The notes under the pieces are model-generated. The model saw only the letters and a list, made by a program, of their open reading frames with translations. It ran no database searches and was not told the origin of the DNA. A stretch of DNA of 64,000 nucleotides from Enhygromyxa salina (GTDB lineage: Bacteria > Myxococcota_A > Polyangia > Nannocystales > Nannocystaceae). Shown here piece after piece: positions 24,686 to 33,799 of the stretch (the first letter of the stretch is position 1; every line of letters starts with the position of its first letter). A program made the position numbers and the translations under genes. The stretch is from positions 1-64,000 of the forward strand of contig NZ_PVNL01000101.1 in NCBI RefSeq assembly GCF_002994635.1. Direction: 5' to 3'.

Positions 24686-25008
24686 CACACCCGGTCGGAG
24701 ATCATGCGGCCTTTTTCGGGGCTGCACGTCCACTCGCCGAAGAACACCAGCTCCCGCTTGCAGGTCACCGTCATCACCCCGTGAGTCGTGTCGAACTCAT
24801 ACCGGTGGCGGAACACGTCGGCCTGACCGACCCGTGGCTTCGCGTCCTTGACGATGCAGCTCGAGTCCAGGTCGCACGCGTGGGCCTTGCCCAGGTCCAT
24901 GGTCTCGACGGTCAGTTTGGCGTTGGACCAGGCCTGATACGACAGCACGGCCGAGCCCGCGAGGAGCGTAAACGCGAGCACACGACCGAGTGGGTTGCCG
25001 TCAGCCAT
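24685..25008 (-). CDS. Small exported/anchored hypothetical protein
   Basis: This 107-residue protein has an N-terminal hydrophobic segment (about 8-28, GRVLAFTLLAGSAVLSYQAW) that would act as an anchor or uncleaved signal. A short extracytoplasmic domain with four Cys (ACDLDSSC, TCKREL, TCSPEK) follows, consistent with disulfides. The C-terminus runs into the repeat cluster. It starts 55 bp after the ugd stop on the same strand. I recognise no family. Confidence 0.6.
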   Translation of the reverse strand: MADGNPLGRVLAFTLLAGSAVLSYQAWSNAKLTVETMDLGKAHACDLDSSCIVKDAKPRVGQADVFRHRYEFDTTHGVMTVTCKRELVFFGEWTCSPEKGRMISDRV

Positions 25009-25063
25009 CGCGCAACGGTGGCACGCCCACCCCGGCCGGTCAAAGCCTGTAGCCTATAAAAGG

Positions 25064-26383
25064 CTAGCGACCGATGCCGGAGTAGGTGAAGCCGAGCGAC
25101 TCCACGTGGTCGCGGTCCCACTGGTTGCGGCCATCGAACAAGGCCTTGCCGCGCATGATCTCGGCCAGCCGGCGAAAGTCCGGGCTTCGGTACTGCCGCC
25201 ACTCCGTACACAGAACCAGCGCGTCGGCGGCGGCGGCGGCGGCGTAGGGATCGCTGACCAGCTCGATGTCGAAGTTGCTGGCGGTGTCACCGAGCGCCTC
25301 CATGAAGGAGGGCCCGGCCTCGGGGTCACACACGCGCAGCTTGGCCCCGTCACTGGCCAGCGAGCGGACGATCGTCAGGGCCGGGGCCTCGCGGATGTCG
25401 TCGGTGTTGGGCTTGAACGCGAGCCCCCAGATCGCCAGGTTCTTGCCGCTGATGTCACCGCCAAAGTGACCGCGGACCTTGCGGACCAAGACCAGCTTCT
25501 GCGCCTCATTGATACGGTCGGCCGCGGCGACGATCGACATCGAGATGCCGTGCTCACGGGCGATGCGGATCAGCGCGCGGGTGTCCTTGGGGAAGCACGA
25601 GCCGCCGTAGCCGAGCCCCGGGAACAAGAACTTGTTGCCGATCCGCGCGTCGGTGCCCATGCCACGCCGGACCTGCTCGACATCCGCCCCGACCGCGTCG
25701 CACAGGTTGGCGACGTCGTTGATGAACGAGATGCGCGCCGCCAGGTACGCGTTGGCGGCGTACTTGGTGAGCTCGGCCGAGCGCGCGCTCATGTACAAGA
25801 GCCGCTCACTGGTCCGAAAGAACGGCTTGTACAGCCGGTTGAGCAGCTCGCGCGCGCGCTCGTCCTCGGTCCCGATGATCACCCGGTCGGGGTGCATGAA
25901 GTCCTGGACCGCGACCCCTTCCTTGAGGAACTCGGGGTTCGAGGCGACCGTGAACTCGGCGGCGGCGTTCTGCTCGGCGATGATCCGCGTGACCCGCTCG
26001 GCGGTTCCAACCGGCACCGTGCTCTTGTTGACGATCACCGTGTAGCCGTTCAGATGCGGCGCGATGTCGCGGGCGGCCTGAAACAGGTAGTCGAGCTTGG
26101 GCGCACCATCGCTGCCGCCCGTCGGCGTTCCGACGGCCAGGAACACGACCTCGGCGTGCTTGGCCGCCTCGGGGTTGCTGGTCGTGAAGCGCAGCCGACC
26201 CGCGGCCACGTTGCGCTTGACCAGCGGCTCGAGCCCCGGCTCGTAGATCGGAATCACCCCGTTCTCGAGGCCCGCGATCTTGGCCGCGTCGATGTCCGCA
26301 CACACGACGTCGTTGCCGTGCTCTGCGAAGGCCGCCGCAGCCACGAGCCCCACGTACCCAGTCCCGATGACGCTGACTTTCAT
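25064..26383 (-). CDS. ugd: UDP-glucose 6-dehydrogenase
   Basis: This enzyme oxidises UDP-glucose to UDP-glucuronate with two NAD+, feeding capsule, exopolysaccharide or LPS synthesis. Among its 439 residues are the NAD-binding GTGYVG (7-12), STVPVGT, the E..KEG segment of the substrate site, and the catalytic Cys263 in GYGGSCFPKD. The C-terminal UDP-binding domain has AFKPNTDDIREAPAL. Length and motifs are typical. A TATCCT box lies 10 nt upstream of the ATG. A small stem-loop (TAGCCT-ATAAA-AGGCTA, 25050-25066) overlaps the stop codon. Confidence 0.96.
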   Translation of the reverse strand: MKVSVIGTGYVGLVAAAAFAEHGNDVVCADIDAAKIAGLENGVIPIYEPGLEPLVKRNVAAGRLRFTTSNPEAAKHAEVVFLAVGTPTGGSDGAPKLDYLFQAARDIAPHLNGYTVIVNKSTVPVGTAERVTRIIAEQNAAAEFTVASNPEFLKEGVAVQDFMHPDRVIIGTEDERARELLNRLYKPFFRTSERLLYMSARSAELTKYAANAYLAARISFINDVANLCDAVGADVEQVRRGMGTDARIGNKFLFPGLGYGGSCFPKDTRALIRIAREHGISMSIVAAADRINEAQKLVLVRKVRGHFGGDISGKNLAIWGLAFKPNTDDIREAPALTIVRSLASDGAKLRVCDPEAGPSFMEALGDTASNFDIELVSDPYAAAAAADALVLCTEWRQYRSPDFRRLAEIMRGKALFDGRNQWDRDHVESLGFTYSGIGR

Positions 26384-26514
26384 TTGGCGGCAGAGGATAC
26401 GAAAATGTGGGGGCGGCTGCCATGCGAGCGCGCCGTTCCCGAGACACGCCCGTCACTCGAGCCTCGCGCCGAAACCTCCCGGCCCGCCGTCGGTCCGCCA
26501 GCCCACCACCAGCG

Positions 26515-28470
26515 ATGCACTCCGAGAACGACGATCAGCCTGGCCTCCAGGATCAAATTGACGCTCCCGCGGCCTGGGTGGGCGCGGCTGGGGTCTCCGG
26601 CGACTACGTGATCGGGAGTGAGCGGGCCCCGCGTCTTCACCGGACGCTGATGGTCCTTGGACCACTCGGGCTCGCGCTTGCGATCGTGCTGAGTCTGTGG
26701 AGCATGAGCCGCAAGCTCGACCACTCGGTCAACATCCAGGTCGAGACGATCTGGGTCGCGAGCGAGCAGCTGGCGATCCGCACCCAGATCGTCGACGCCG
26801 AGCTGGCGCCGCTGGCCAGTGAGGTCGAGGTGACGGCGCGCCTCGAGGACGCCGCGGGTGGCACTCATGAGCTCGGCGCGCTCGAGCTGGTGGGGCCAGG
26901 CCTGTCGCAGGGCGTGATCAGCGTGCCCGAGGTCGCGCCGGGTGCCAGCGAGCTGGTCCTGCACGTCTCGGTCCCCAACGCCGACAGCTTCGACGAGCGG
27001 GTTCCCGTGGAGATCGTCAGCAAGCGTGGGGTCGGCTCCGGTCGTCAGGTCGTGTCCGAGAACATGCTGCAGTGGGCCGACGACACCGATCCGCAGCCCG
27101 AGGGGGTCCGCATCGATCTCCGCCCGGACGGACGCCTGCTCGCTGGCTTCGACAATCGCTTGTTCGTGCGCGTCACGGATCCCAGCGGCCAGCCGTGGGC
27201 ACCCAAGCCGCCCACGCCCGCCACGATCCAGGTCCTGCTGATCAGCGGTGAATTCAACGACGCCGTCGGGGCGCTCGATCATCCGCCCGTGCTCTACGAG
27301 GGCCCCGTCGACGCGCTGGGGCTCGCTAGCTTCCACGGTGTCCTGAGCTCGGATGTGGTCCGCTTCGAGGTGCGGCTGACCGGCGAGACCGAGATCGCCC
27401 AGGCGGCCGAGGCGCTCGCCGCTGAGGCTGCGGCCAACGGGGCGAACACGAGCGACACCGACCCCCAGTCCGCCGAGGTCGACCCAAGCGAGGGGCCGGC
27501 GGCAGCCCAGCTCCCCAGCGAGCTGCTCCCTGGCGATGGCCCACCAACCACCGACACGCGCTATCTCAGCGGCCCCAAGCGGCGGCTTCGCTTCGTCAGC
27601 CATGCTGGCACCGTCCGCATCACCGCGACCACCGACTTCGCCCACCCGGGCGACACGATCACGATCGCCGTCGAAGCCCTGAGCGCGCGCAAGCCCGTGT
27701 TCGTCGACGTCCACGGCCCCGCGGGCGCGTGGCTGGACACCATGACGCCGCCGCTGCAGGTGCCCCAAGATCGCGACTGGACCGTGCCCCAGCAGCTCAC
27801 GAGCGCGGTCAACGACGCGCCCTTCGTTCAGTTCGAGGCGTATCAGAGCATGCTGCGGCCCGAGGACTCGTCGGCGATCGCCCGGATCCAGCTCGCGCCG
27901 AGCGGGGCGCAGCGCAGCGCGTCGCTTCGGCCGTTGATCGACCGCCAGCGCGAGCAACTCTCGCTCCCGCGGGTCGACCGAGAATTCGAGATCGGCCGTG
28001 AGCGCGCGTACCTGACTCACGTCCAGGCTCAGCTCGACGCGCGGGTCCTCGACGCCGACGCGATCACCCGCGCGCGGGCGTTCTTGATCGGCAGCCTCGA
28101 GGCTGTCGTCCACGGCCCACCACAGTCGCTCAACACCCGCAGTCGTGAAGAGCAGACGCTCGCCACGTTCAAGCGCAACTGGACGCTGGGGATCCGCTGG
28201 TTTCTGCTTGGCGGCGGCGGGCTGTTCATCCTCGTCATGTCCACGTTGGTTTGGCGCAACCAGCGACGGCTCGAGGCCCAGACCAGCGTCGCGCTGGGGC
28301 TGGTCGCGGGCGGGCCGAGCCCGCTCGACGAGGAGACCTACGAAGACCAGTCGCGCGCGATCCTTCAGGCCCGCCGCCAGATGCTCGCGCGCGGGATGCT
28401 GACCGTCGTGTTCATGATCGCAACCTTGCTGTTGACGGTCGCGATGCTCGAGAGCCTGGTCTGGGCGTAG
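26515..28470 (+). CDS. Large membrane protein with extracytoplasmic beta-rich domains
   Basis: This 651-residue protein, counted from ATG 26515, has one N-terminal membrane helix (about 45-63, LMVLGPLGLALAIVLSLWSM) and a long extracytoplasmic region of repeated beta-sandwich-like segments with an acidic linker (SDTDPQSAEVDPSEG). Near the C-terminus are two more helices (FLLGGGGLFILVMSTLVW; MLTVVFMIATLLLTVAMLES). An in-frame upstream extension to 26407 is Arg/Pro-rich and unlikely to be translated. It is divergent from ugd. I recognise no family; a role in the cell envelope or surface assembly is inferred from topology. Confidence 0.72.
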   Translation: MHSENDDQPGLQDQIDAPAAWVGAAGVSGDYVIGSERAPRLHRTLMVLGPLGLALAIVLSLWSMSRKLDHSVNIQVETIWVASEQLAIRTQIVDAELAPLASEVEVTARLEDAAGGTHELGALELVGPGLSQGVISVPEVAPGASELVLHVSVPNADSFDERVPVEIVSKRGVGSGRQVVSENMLQWADDTDPQPEGVRIDLRPDGRLLAGFDNRLFVRVTDPSGQPWAPKPPTPATIQVLLISGEFNDAVGALDHPPVLYEGPVDALGLASFHGVLSSDVVRFEVRLTGETEIAQAAEALAAEAAANGANTSDTDPQSAEVDPSEGPAAAQLPSELLPGDGPPTTDTRYLSGPKRRLRFVSHAGTVRITATTDFAHPGDTITIAVEALSARKPVFVDVHGPAGAWLDTMTPPLQVPQDRDWTVPQQLTSAVNDAPFVQFEAYQSMLRPEDSSAIARIQLAPSGAQRSASLRPLIDRQREQLSLPRVDREFEIGRERAYLTHVQAQLDARVLDADAITRARAFLIGSLEAVVHGPPQSLNTRSREEQTLATFKRNWTLGIRWFLLGGGGLFILVMSTLVWRNQRRLEAQTSVALGLVAGGPSPLDEETYEDQSRAILQARRQMLARGMLTVVFMIATLLLTVAMLESLVWA

Positions 28471-29044
28471 CGCTGGCTCGCTGACCAACTTCGGGGAGAT
28501 CACTCGAACCTGTCTTTATTGCAATGGGGCTGGAGCACGTCAATTTAGAAACCTCATTTAGACACACCGTCAATTGCACGAACCGTCCGAGTCAAATCGC
28601 CACAGTGTGCAGCGTTGGCGCACCACTGTGGCGTTATGCGCCATTCACACGAGGTATACAGGGCAATTCCAGATGCACACTTTACGGCATTCAATGGCCA
28701 CTTCGCCCGATGCCGCTCGTACTCTACCACTGAATTGCGGCTTTCTTTGTGGAAACAACTACGCAATCAACACGAAACGGAGGTGCCTTTGCGCACATTC
28801 CGCGGCGATTGGCGGCCAGCTGGCCGCTGGTTTGACGTTGTTCCAGGCTCCGGCGGCCGATCGGCGGCGCATACGCACAGCCACATACGCATCATTGCCA
28901 AGTTCAGGTCTACCGCTAGCATTTAGATATCGACATTCACTGACCGGCATTCAAACACAACAATCAGCTCGGGCCAGGCCTCTGGCCCGCCTGCAACCCC
29001 ATCGATCAACCGCGCACTCAGGGTGCGTCACAAAGAGGTGCATC
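28471..29044. other. AT-richer non-coding stretch upstream of a stress-like gene group
   Basis: The composition drops towards 50% G+C, unlike the rest of the window. Open frames here read as random peptide and change composition abruptly at 29045. Two structured sites stand out: a 10-bp inverted repeat CGCCACAGTG/CACTGTGGCG (28598-28607 and 28624-28633) and a 16-bp perfect palindrome GCGGCCAGCTGGCCGC (28812-28827). The stretch could be a long regulatory leader or a remnant of transferred DNA. Confidence 0.55.
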
Positions 29045-29521
29045 GTGAACTCATCCTACGCAGTCTTCAGCAGTGCAGCATCCGCCCATCACGCGCAGCG
29101 TTGGCTACAAGCCCGACTCGGCACGTCGGCCGTCATTCGAACGGTCGATTCCCCCGATTGGCTGTCCCATCACGTGATCCCCCTGGCCCTGACCGAGTCC
29201 CGGGCGGGCGCCTGGGGAGGCGCGCTCGCGGTCGGGTTCGTCAGCGCATTCGCGCTGGCCGCAGGACTGTGGACCGCCAATCTACTCTCGCCCACGTCCC
29301 TGCTCGCGCCGTTGACCACGGGCGCTGTGTTTGTCGGTCTCACCGCGATCCTCGGCAGCCTCGCTGGTGCGCTGGCGTTCGCCTCGGACAGCAAGGGGCT
29401 CACCCAACAGCTCCGCAGCCACATCGACCTTCACCAGCCCGTGGTCCTCGTCCACGGGACCCGCGAGCTGCCGCTCGGGCTCGCCAAGTTCCGCCCGATC
29501 AGCGTCGGCGCCATCAAATAG
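29045..29521 (+). CDS. Glycine-rich two-helix membrane protein
   Basis: This 158-residue protein starts at GTG 29045 behind a good AAGAGGTG ribosome binding site. A short N-terminal soluble part (YAVFSSAASAHHAQRWLQ) is followed by two Gly/Ala-rich membrane segments (AGAWGGALAVGFVSAFALA; LTTGAVFVGLTAILGSLAGA) that look like a glycine-zipper hairpin. A soluble C-terminal part carries VVLVHGTRELP. The layout resembles DUF1269/general stress membrane proteins, in which a ferredoxin-like fold is split by such a hairpin; that match is by pattern only. It is followed by a 36-residue membrane peptide gene and, further on, by two Hsp20 genes, which suggests stress-induced expression. Confidence 0.7.
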   Translation: MNSSYAVFSSAASAHHAQRWLQARLGTSAVIRTVDSPDWLSHHVIPLALTESRAGAWGGALAVGFVSAFALAAGLWTANLLSPTSLLAPLTTGAVFVGLTAILGSLAGALAFASDSKGLTQQLRSHIDLHQPVVLVHGTRELPLGLAKFRPISVGAIK

Positions 29522-29575
29522 TTCTTTGTCAGCCAACCAACCCACAACAACGCAAAAGGAGCCAAGGAGTCCACA

Positions 29576-29686
29576 ATGATCATGTCACTCAACACCATCG
29601 TCGCCACCGCTGCCTGCTTCGCAGTCTCGCTCTTGTACCTCGGAGCGTTCGAGTGGACGGGTCCCAAATCAGCCGCGCCAGGCTGA
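29576..29686 (+). CDS. 36-residue single-pass membrane peptide
   Basis: This small gene encodes MIMSLNTIVATAACFAVSLL followed by YLGAFEWTGPKSAAPG: one membrane helix of about 20 residues and a short polar tail. Support for translation is the ribosome binding site, with two GGAG-type motifs (AAAGGAGCCAAGGAGTCC) directly upstream of the ATG. It begins 54 bp after the preceding membrane protein and is probably cotranscribed. It may be a regulator or subunit of that protein. No family is recognised. Confidence 0.65.
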   Translation: MIMSLNTIVATAACFAVSLLYLGAFEWTGPKSAAPG

Positions 29687-29858
29687 TCAGAGACCAGCTC
29701 ACATCCTGCCTCACGGTCTGGGAGGTGTACGTGGAAACAGCCGGGGGGTCGGCGCCATGGATCGGTGTTCGATGTGAGGACCGAACGGGCGCCGACCCCC
29801 ACCTCGTCATGCTCGGGCTGGTGGCCAGTCGCCAAGTCCCTTGATACCGTCCGCCACG

Positions 29859-30845
29859 ATGACACGCCGACCCCGCGCGATGATCCTCGCCGCCGGCTTC
29901 GGGACTCGGCTCGGCGAGCTGACCCAGGCTCGACCCAAGCCGATGTTGCCGATCTGCGGGGCTCCGCTGGTCCGTTGGGCCGCGCTGTGGCTGCGGGCCC
30001 AGGGCGTGCGCGAGCTGGTCATCAACCTTCATCACCTCGGTGAGCAGATCGAGGCGGAGCTCGGTGACGGCTCGGCGCTCGGGCTCGCGATCGCGTACTC
30101 TCATGAAGACGGGTTGATCCTCGGCACGGGCGGCGGCCTGCGCCAGGCCAAGTCGCTGCTCGACGACGGGCACGACAGCCCGATCATCGTCGTCAACGGC
30201 AAGATCCTCGTGGATCTGGATCTGGCCCCCGTGCTCGACGCTCACGCCCGCCGCGAAGCCGAGGCAACCATGGTCTTGCGGGCCGACGCCGAGGGGGTGT
30301 GGGGCGGCAGCTTGGCGGCAGATCCCAGCTCCGGCACGCTCGCAACCTTTTTGGGCCGCCAGCGACCCGACGCCCAGCCGGGTCCGGCCATGATGTTCAC
30401 CGGGATCCACGTGATCCAGCCGCGCTTCATCGATCGCGTGCCGGCGACCGGCGAGCAGTGCATCGTCCGCACCGCGTACCGGCAGCTGTTCGACGAGCCC
30501 CGCGGCATCGACGTCCACACCCACGCCGGCTACTGGTGGGAGCACTCGACCCAGCCGCGCTACCTGCAGGGCATCGCCAACGTGCTCGACGGCCGCGCCG
30601 CGCTGCCGTGGGCGGAGCGGCCCGTGATCGGGGTCGACGCCTCGGCGACCATCGCAGCCGGCGTCGAGCTCGATGCGCGCATTTTTGTCGGCCCCGGCGC
30701 GACGATCGGTGCCGACACCAGGGTCGGCCCGCACGTGCAGATCGGCGCCGGGGCGATCGTCGCGCCGGGTCTCCACTTAGAGCGGGCTGCGGTGTGGCCG
30801 GGGGCTCGCCTCGACCACGACTTGATCGACGCCGTCCAGATCTGA
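29859..30845 (+). CDS. Sugar-phosphate nucleotidyltransferase with hexapeptide tail
   Basis: This 328-residue enzyme has an N-terminal nucleotidyltransferase fold with the signature AMILAAGFGTRLGELT and the RPKPMLPI substrate loop, then LGTGGGL. The C-terminus has left-handed beta-helix hexapeptide repeats (VIGVDASATIAAGVELDARI...IGADTRVGP). It belongs with MurNAc-1-P uridylyl- or mannose-1-P guanylyl-type transferases; the exact sugar cannot be assigned. The NxKxLVDLDL segment replaces the usual NGD metal motif. ATG 29859 is chosen because it puts the signature at the N-terminus; a TACCGT box lies 8 nt upstream. Confidence 0.85.
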   Translation: MTRRPRAMILAAGFGTRLGELTQARPKPMLPICGAPLVRWAALWLRAQGVRELVINLHHLGEQIEAELGDGSALGLAIAYSHEDGLILGTGGGLRQAKSLLDDGHDSPIIVVNGKILVDLDLAPVLDAHARREAEATMVLRADAEGVWGGSLAADPSSGTLATFLGRQRPDAQPGPAMMFTGIHVIQPRFIDRVPATGEQCIVRTAYRQLFDEPRGIDVHTHAGYWWEHSTQPRYLQGIANVLDGRAALPWAERPVIGVDASATIAAGVELDARIFVGPGATIGADTRVGPHVQIGAGAIVAPGLHLERAAVWPGARLDHDLIDAVQI

Positions 30846-31082
30846 CTGGTCGAGCGCCAGCTGGTCTTTGCTCGGGCGTGAGCCAGCTCGATCGTCGCGC
30901 CCCCCAACTGGGTTGCACGACAGGGGTTGACGTCGTGATCGACGGGCACACGTTCACGGCCGAGTCGGGCACACGCCCACTCAGGCCGCCACCAGGCCGC
31001 TCTCACCTCGGCACCGAGGCCCTCTGCGCGAGGGCTCGGACGCCGACACCGGACACCTACGCACCCATCACAGGAGTCGACC
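30846..31082. other. Intergenic region upstream of hsp20 pair
   Basis: These 237 bp hold no gene. They should contain the heat-shock promoter for the Hsp20 pair. No CIRCE-type inverted repeat is visible; a TTGACG near 30927 could be a -35 element, but no matching -10 is clear. Confidence 0.35.
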
Positions 31083-31508
31083 ATGCTCATTCATCGTTTC
31101 AACCCCACCGATCACTTCAGGACCATGGACATGCTGTTTGACGCGATCATGCCGCCTGGGCGCCGCGCGACCCACTTCGTGCGCAAGCCGGCGCGTGTCA
31201 GCCTCGACGACAGCGAGCAGGCCTTCACCTTGCGCGCCGAGCTCCCGGGTCTCAAACCCGAACAGCTCGAGCTCTCGGTTGGCGAGGACTGGATTGAGCT
31301 CGGAGCCAAGCGCGAGACCCAATACCCCGAGGGCTACACGCCGCTCCGTCGGGAGCGCAACAGCTACGAATTCGAGCGACGCGTCAATCTGCCCAAGCGG
31401 GTCGACGCCGAGAACGTGACGGCCCAGCTGCGCGACGGCGTGCTCACCGTCACCTTGCCCAAGCACGCCAGCGTGCAGCCCCGGCAGATCGCCGTCCAGG
31501 CCGCGTGA
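31083..31508 (+). CDS. Hsp20-family small heat-shock protein
   Basis: This 141-residue ATP-independent holdase has an alpha-crystallin domain (about 36-135). It begins ARVSLDDSEQAFTLRAELPG, contains the conserved ELPGLKPEQLELSV and ends with DGVLTVTLPK, the A-x-x-x-n-G-v-L motif of the family. CAGGAG lies a few bases before the ATG. The second Hsp20 gene follows after 22 bp, forming the usual two-member operon in which paralogues co-assemble. Confidence 0.95.
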   Translation: MLIHRFNPTDHFRTMDMLFDAIMPPGRRATHFVRKPARVSLDDSEQAFTLRAELPGLKPEQLELSVGEDWIELGAKRETQYPEGYTPLRRERNSYEFERRVNLPKRVDAENVTAQLRDGVLTVTLPKHASVQPRQIAVQAA

Positions 31509-31530
31509 GGCCCCAACCACATCAGGAGCG

Positions 31531-31860
31531 ATGACCATGTCCACGCAGACCACCGAGACCACCACCCCGTCCACCAAGACCGTCGTCCACCCGCTGGTCG
31601 ACGTCCTCGAGAACGAGCGTGAATTTCTGCTGCTCGCCGATCTACCCGGCGTGAATCGAGATGCCCTCGACATCACCGTCAACGGCGGCCAGCTCGAGAT
31701 TCACGCCGAGAGCGAGACCCTCGAGTACCGACGCAACTTCGCGCTCGGTGACGACGTCGACCTCGACGCGGTCGAGGCCCGGCTCGAGCTCGGTGAGCTC
31801 GAGATTCACCTGCCCAAGCGCGCCGAGGCGCAGGCGCGGAAGATCGCCATTCAAGGCTGA
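31531..31860 (+). CDS. Hsp20-family small heat-shock protein, second paralogue
   Basis: This short 109-residue alpha-crystallin protein contains ENEREFLLLADLPGVNRDAL, EIHAESETLEYRRNF and the C-terminal ARLELGELEIHLPKRAEAQ. It lacks most of the N-terminal arm of longer Hsp20s, so it probably works as a partner of the product of 31083-31508. CAGGAG precedes the start; ATG 31537 is an alternative start two codons in. Confidence 0.93.
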   Translation: MTMSTQTTETTTPSTKTVVHPLVDVLENEREFLLLADLPGVNRDALDITVNGGQLEIHAESETLEYRRNFALGDDVDLDAVEARLELGELEIHLPKRAEAQARKIAIQG

Positions 31861-31926
31861 CAGGAAGGAGCGGAAACCATCGGACAACGCCCCGGTCGTG
31901 CCCATCACGATCGGGGCCCTCGTCGT

Positions 31927-31957
31927 TGCGCGAATATGTGCCTGATACCGCGGTCGG
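31927..31957. repeat. 31-bp direct repeat, copy 1
   Basis: This copy begins TGCGCGAATATGTGCCTGAT and continues for 11 more bases ending GCGGTCGG. It is identical to 32540-32570, 613 bp downstream. The perfect identity in an otherwise degenerate stretch suggests recent duplication or a functional site. Confidence 0.9.
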
Positions 31958-32539
31958 CCTTCGGACCGCGAAGACGAATGTCAGGCTGTTGAACGCGTGG
32001 CAGGCTCGCGGCTTCAGAAGACGACAGCACCAGACCCGCGCCCCCTTGCGCCGGGCGAACTACCCTTTGCGTGCTACTCCCGGCACGGCGACGCCAGAGT
32101 CCTCATGGACGCACGATCGACCCGCGAGTAAATTAGAGCATCGTGACTGCGAGCAGCCCACACCGAATATTTCGCGCCATGAAGAGAAGCGCGGACGGCA
32201 GCCCTGCCTGCGGCGCGTCGGCAAACCAACTTGCCGTGGAGCGGCCCATCTGGCCGGTGCCACTTTGGGCTGGGGATGGACCGCGACCTGTCGCATCAAT
32301 GGCAGCGCGAACTCGCTATCTTGTACCGCGCAGCGCAAGCGCTCCGGCTCGCGCACCGACGCTGAAGGCGCGCGATTGGGCTCCAGCGCTGCCGATCAAG
32401 TGCGGCGCTGCGTAGCTCAGGGCTCGCTCGAGCGCCGACCAGTTTGGCGTCGCGTCGTCAGGTGCGTCTGGGGGCGCTCCTGGCTAGGTGCGAGGCCGAA
32501 GCTGTAGCGCGGGCCGGCTCTCACTCATCGCTGCGCGGC

Positions 32540-32570
32540 TGCGCGAATATGTGCCTGATACCGCGGTCGG
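32540..32570. repeat. 31-bp direct repeat, copy 2
   Basis: This is an exact copy of 31927-31957 in the same orientation. Together they bracket 582 bp without a gene. Confidence 0.9.
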
Positions 32571-32917
32571 GGTCGGGTGTGCCCTGCCGCGGGACCCTCT
32601 GACCTGCGAGCTTGCTCGAGCTCCAGCGCCCTCGCCCCGCCGCGGGCCGCGACGACGCCCGACTCGAGACTGGTGAATGATCGCTCGTTTGCATCACAGC
32701 GCGAGCGATTGTGTGCACTTGCAGATCGAGCAGCTGCTCGGCCTGCGCTGGCTTGCACGGCTCGTGAGCGATGTTCGACCCGAGGATCTGCGCGTGTCAG
32801 CGGTCCGCGTGGCCGCCCATCGTGGGTTGAGCCAATCGCGCGAACAGGATGACGAGGGCGCGGGGCAATGGCAGACACACCCTGCGGACGATCCCCACCG
32901 CAAGCCGAGCCCCGCGC

Positions 32918-33790
32918 ATGACCGCAACACGTCACCGCCCTGTCGCCCTGGTCGTCGACCACGATCAACAGCAGCGCGAGCTGACCGCCGAGGCTCTCGA
33001 GGCGCTCGGCCACCGGGTCGAGCTGGCGTCGTCGCAGCACGAAGCCGAGCTGCGCCTGGAGGACACGCTGTACGACTATGCCCTCGTGGATCTCGAGATT
33101 CCGTGGGCCCGCGGCCGCTCGCCGCGGATCGAGCGGGGGCTCAACCTGATCCACCACGCGTCCACGCTCCCGCCCGCGCGCCGGCCTGGGTTGATCGCCA
33201 CGACCGCGCTGGGGGCCGATCACGACCTGTGTCGGCGGGCCTTCCACGCGGGCGCCGACGACTTCCTCAAGAAGCCCTACGCGGTCGAGTCCGAGTGGCC
33301 GGCGCCGCGGGTCCGTCGGCTGCTCTCGGATCACCCCCGGCTGCGCTCGATCGCGCCAGCCGCGTCAATGAACCGCTCATCGCTGACGCTGGTGCCGGAT
33401 CCCAGCCATGGAACCGAGATCCACTTGATCGGCAACGAGCACCGACGCCGCTGTGAGCTCGAGATCGACAGCCACCGACTCGCGCTCGCCCGCCAGCAGT
33501 TTCACCTGTTCGCGCACCTGTGCGCCCACGCCCAGCGACGCCCGGGCGAGTTCCTCTCGCCACGCGAGATCCCCGGGCTCGGCAGCGGCCACCGCCAGGC
33601 GCTGGGCCGGGTCCGCAAGTCGCTCGAGCGCCAGCTCCCGGGATTCTGGCCGCAGGTGTGCGAGCGCGACGGCGGCGGCGGCGTACGCCTGCGCGTGCGG
33701 CCATCGGACATCAGCATCGACCCTACCTTGCAAGACGACCTGGCCCAGCTGTTCCAGCGCTCGCTGCCAGCCGCCGCTGCCGCCCGCTGA
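32918..33790 (+). CDS. Response regulator with C-terminal winged-helix-like domain
   Basis: This 290-residue protein has an N-terminal receiver: [11 protein letters not shown] holds the acidic pocket (with His between the two acids), ALVDLEIP the phosphoacceptor Asp, ATTALG the Thr, and FLKKPY the Lys. The C-terminal part (about 160-290) contains [20 protein letters not shown] and a Lys/Arg-rich recognition-helix-like segment ([12 protein letters not shown]), resembling a transcriptional regulatory winged helix. A partner kinase is not adjacent. ATG 32918 is chosen because it places the receiver motif near the N-terminus. It converges with the next gene with 9 bp between stops. Confidence 0.8.
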   Translation: MTATRHRPVALVVDHDQQQRELTAEALEALGHRVELASSQHEAELRLEDTLYDYALVDLEIPWARGRSPRIERGLNLIHHASTLPPARRPGLIATTALGADHDLCRRAFHAGADDFLKKPYAVESEWPAPRVRRLLSDHPRLRSIAPAASMNRSSLTLVPDPSHGTEIHLIGNEHRRRCELEIDSHRLALARQQFHLFAHLCAHAQRRPGEFLSPREIPGLGSGHRQALGRVRKSLERQLPGFWPQVCERDGGGGVRLRVRPSDISIDPTLQDDLAQLFQRSLPAAAAAR

Positions 33791-33799
33791 GCCTGCCTG

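Larger units (their letters stand above)
31861..32917. other. Gene-poor kilobase with a flanking direct repeat
   Basis: About 1.06 kb without a supportable gene. Open frames are short, differ in composition from the neighbours and show no protein-like pattern. The interior is bracketed by two identical 31-bp direct repeats (31927 and 32540). It may be the remains of a mobile or transferred segment. Confidence 0.5.

Noticed and set aside
26380-28503. 707-residue minus-strand open frame
   Set aside because: It is the antisense of the membrane protein at 26515-28470, which has clear TM helices and normal codon use; the antisense product has none.
28574-29044. N-terminal extension of the membrane protein at 29045
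   Set aside because: The upstream part is His/Arg/Cys-rich with a different composition and no conserved pattern. GTG 29045 has a good ribosome binding site and matches the end of the AT-richer region.
32405-32480. tRNA-like segment around GTAGCTCAGGGC
   Set aside because: Only a D-arm-like string is present; no matching acceptor or T-arm (GGTTCGAxxCC) is found at the right distance.
32525-33334. 269-residue minus-strand frame
   Set aside because: It overlaps the response regulator in antisense and lacks motifs, whereas the plus-strand frame has all the receiver residues.
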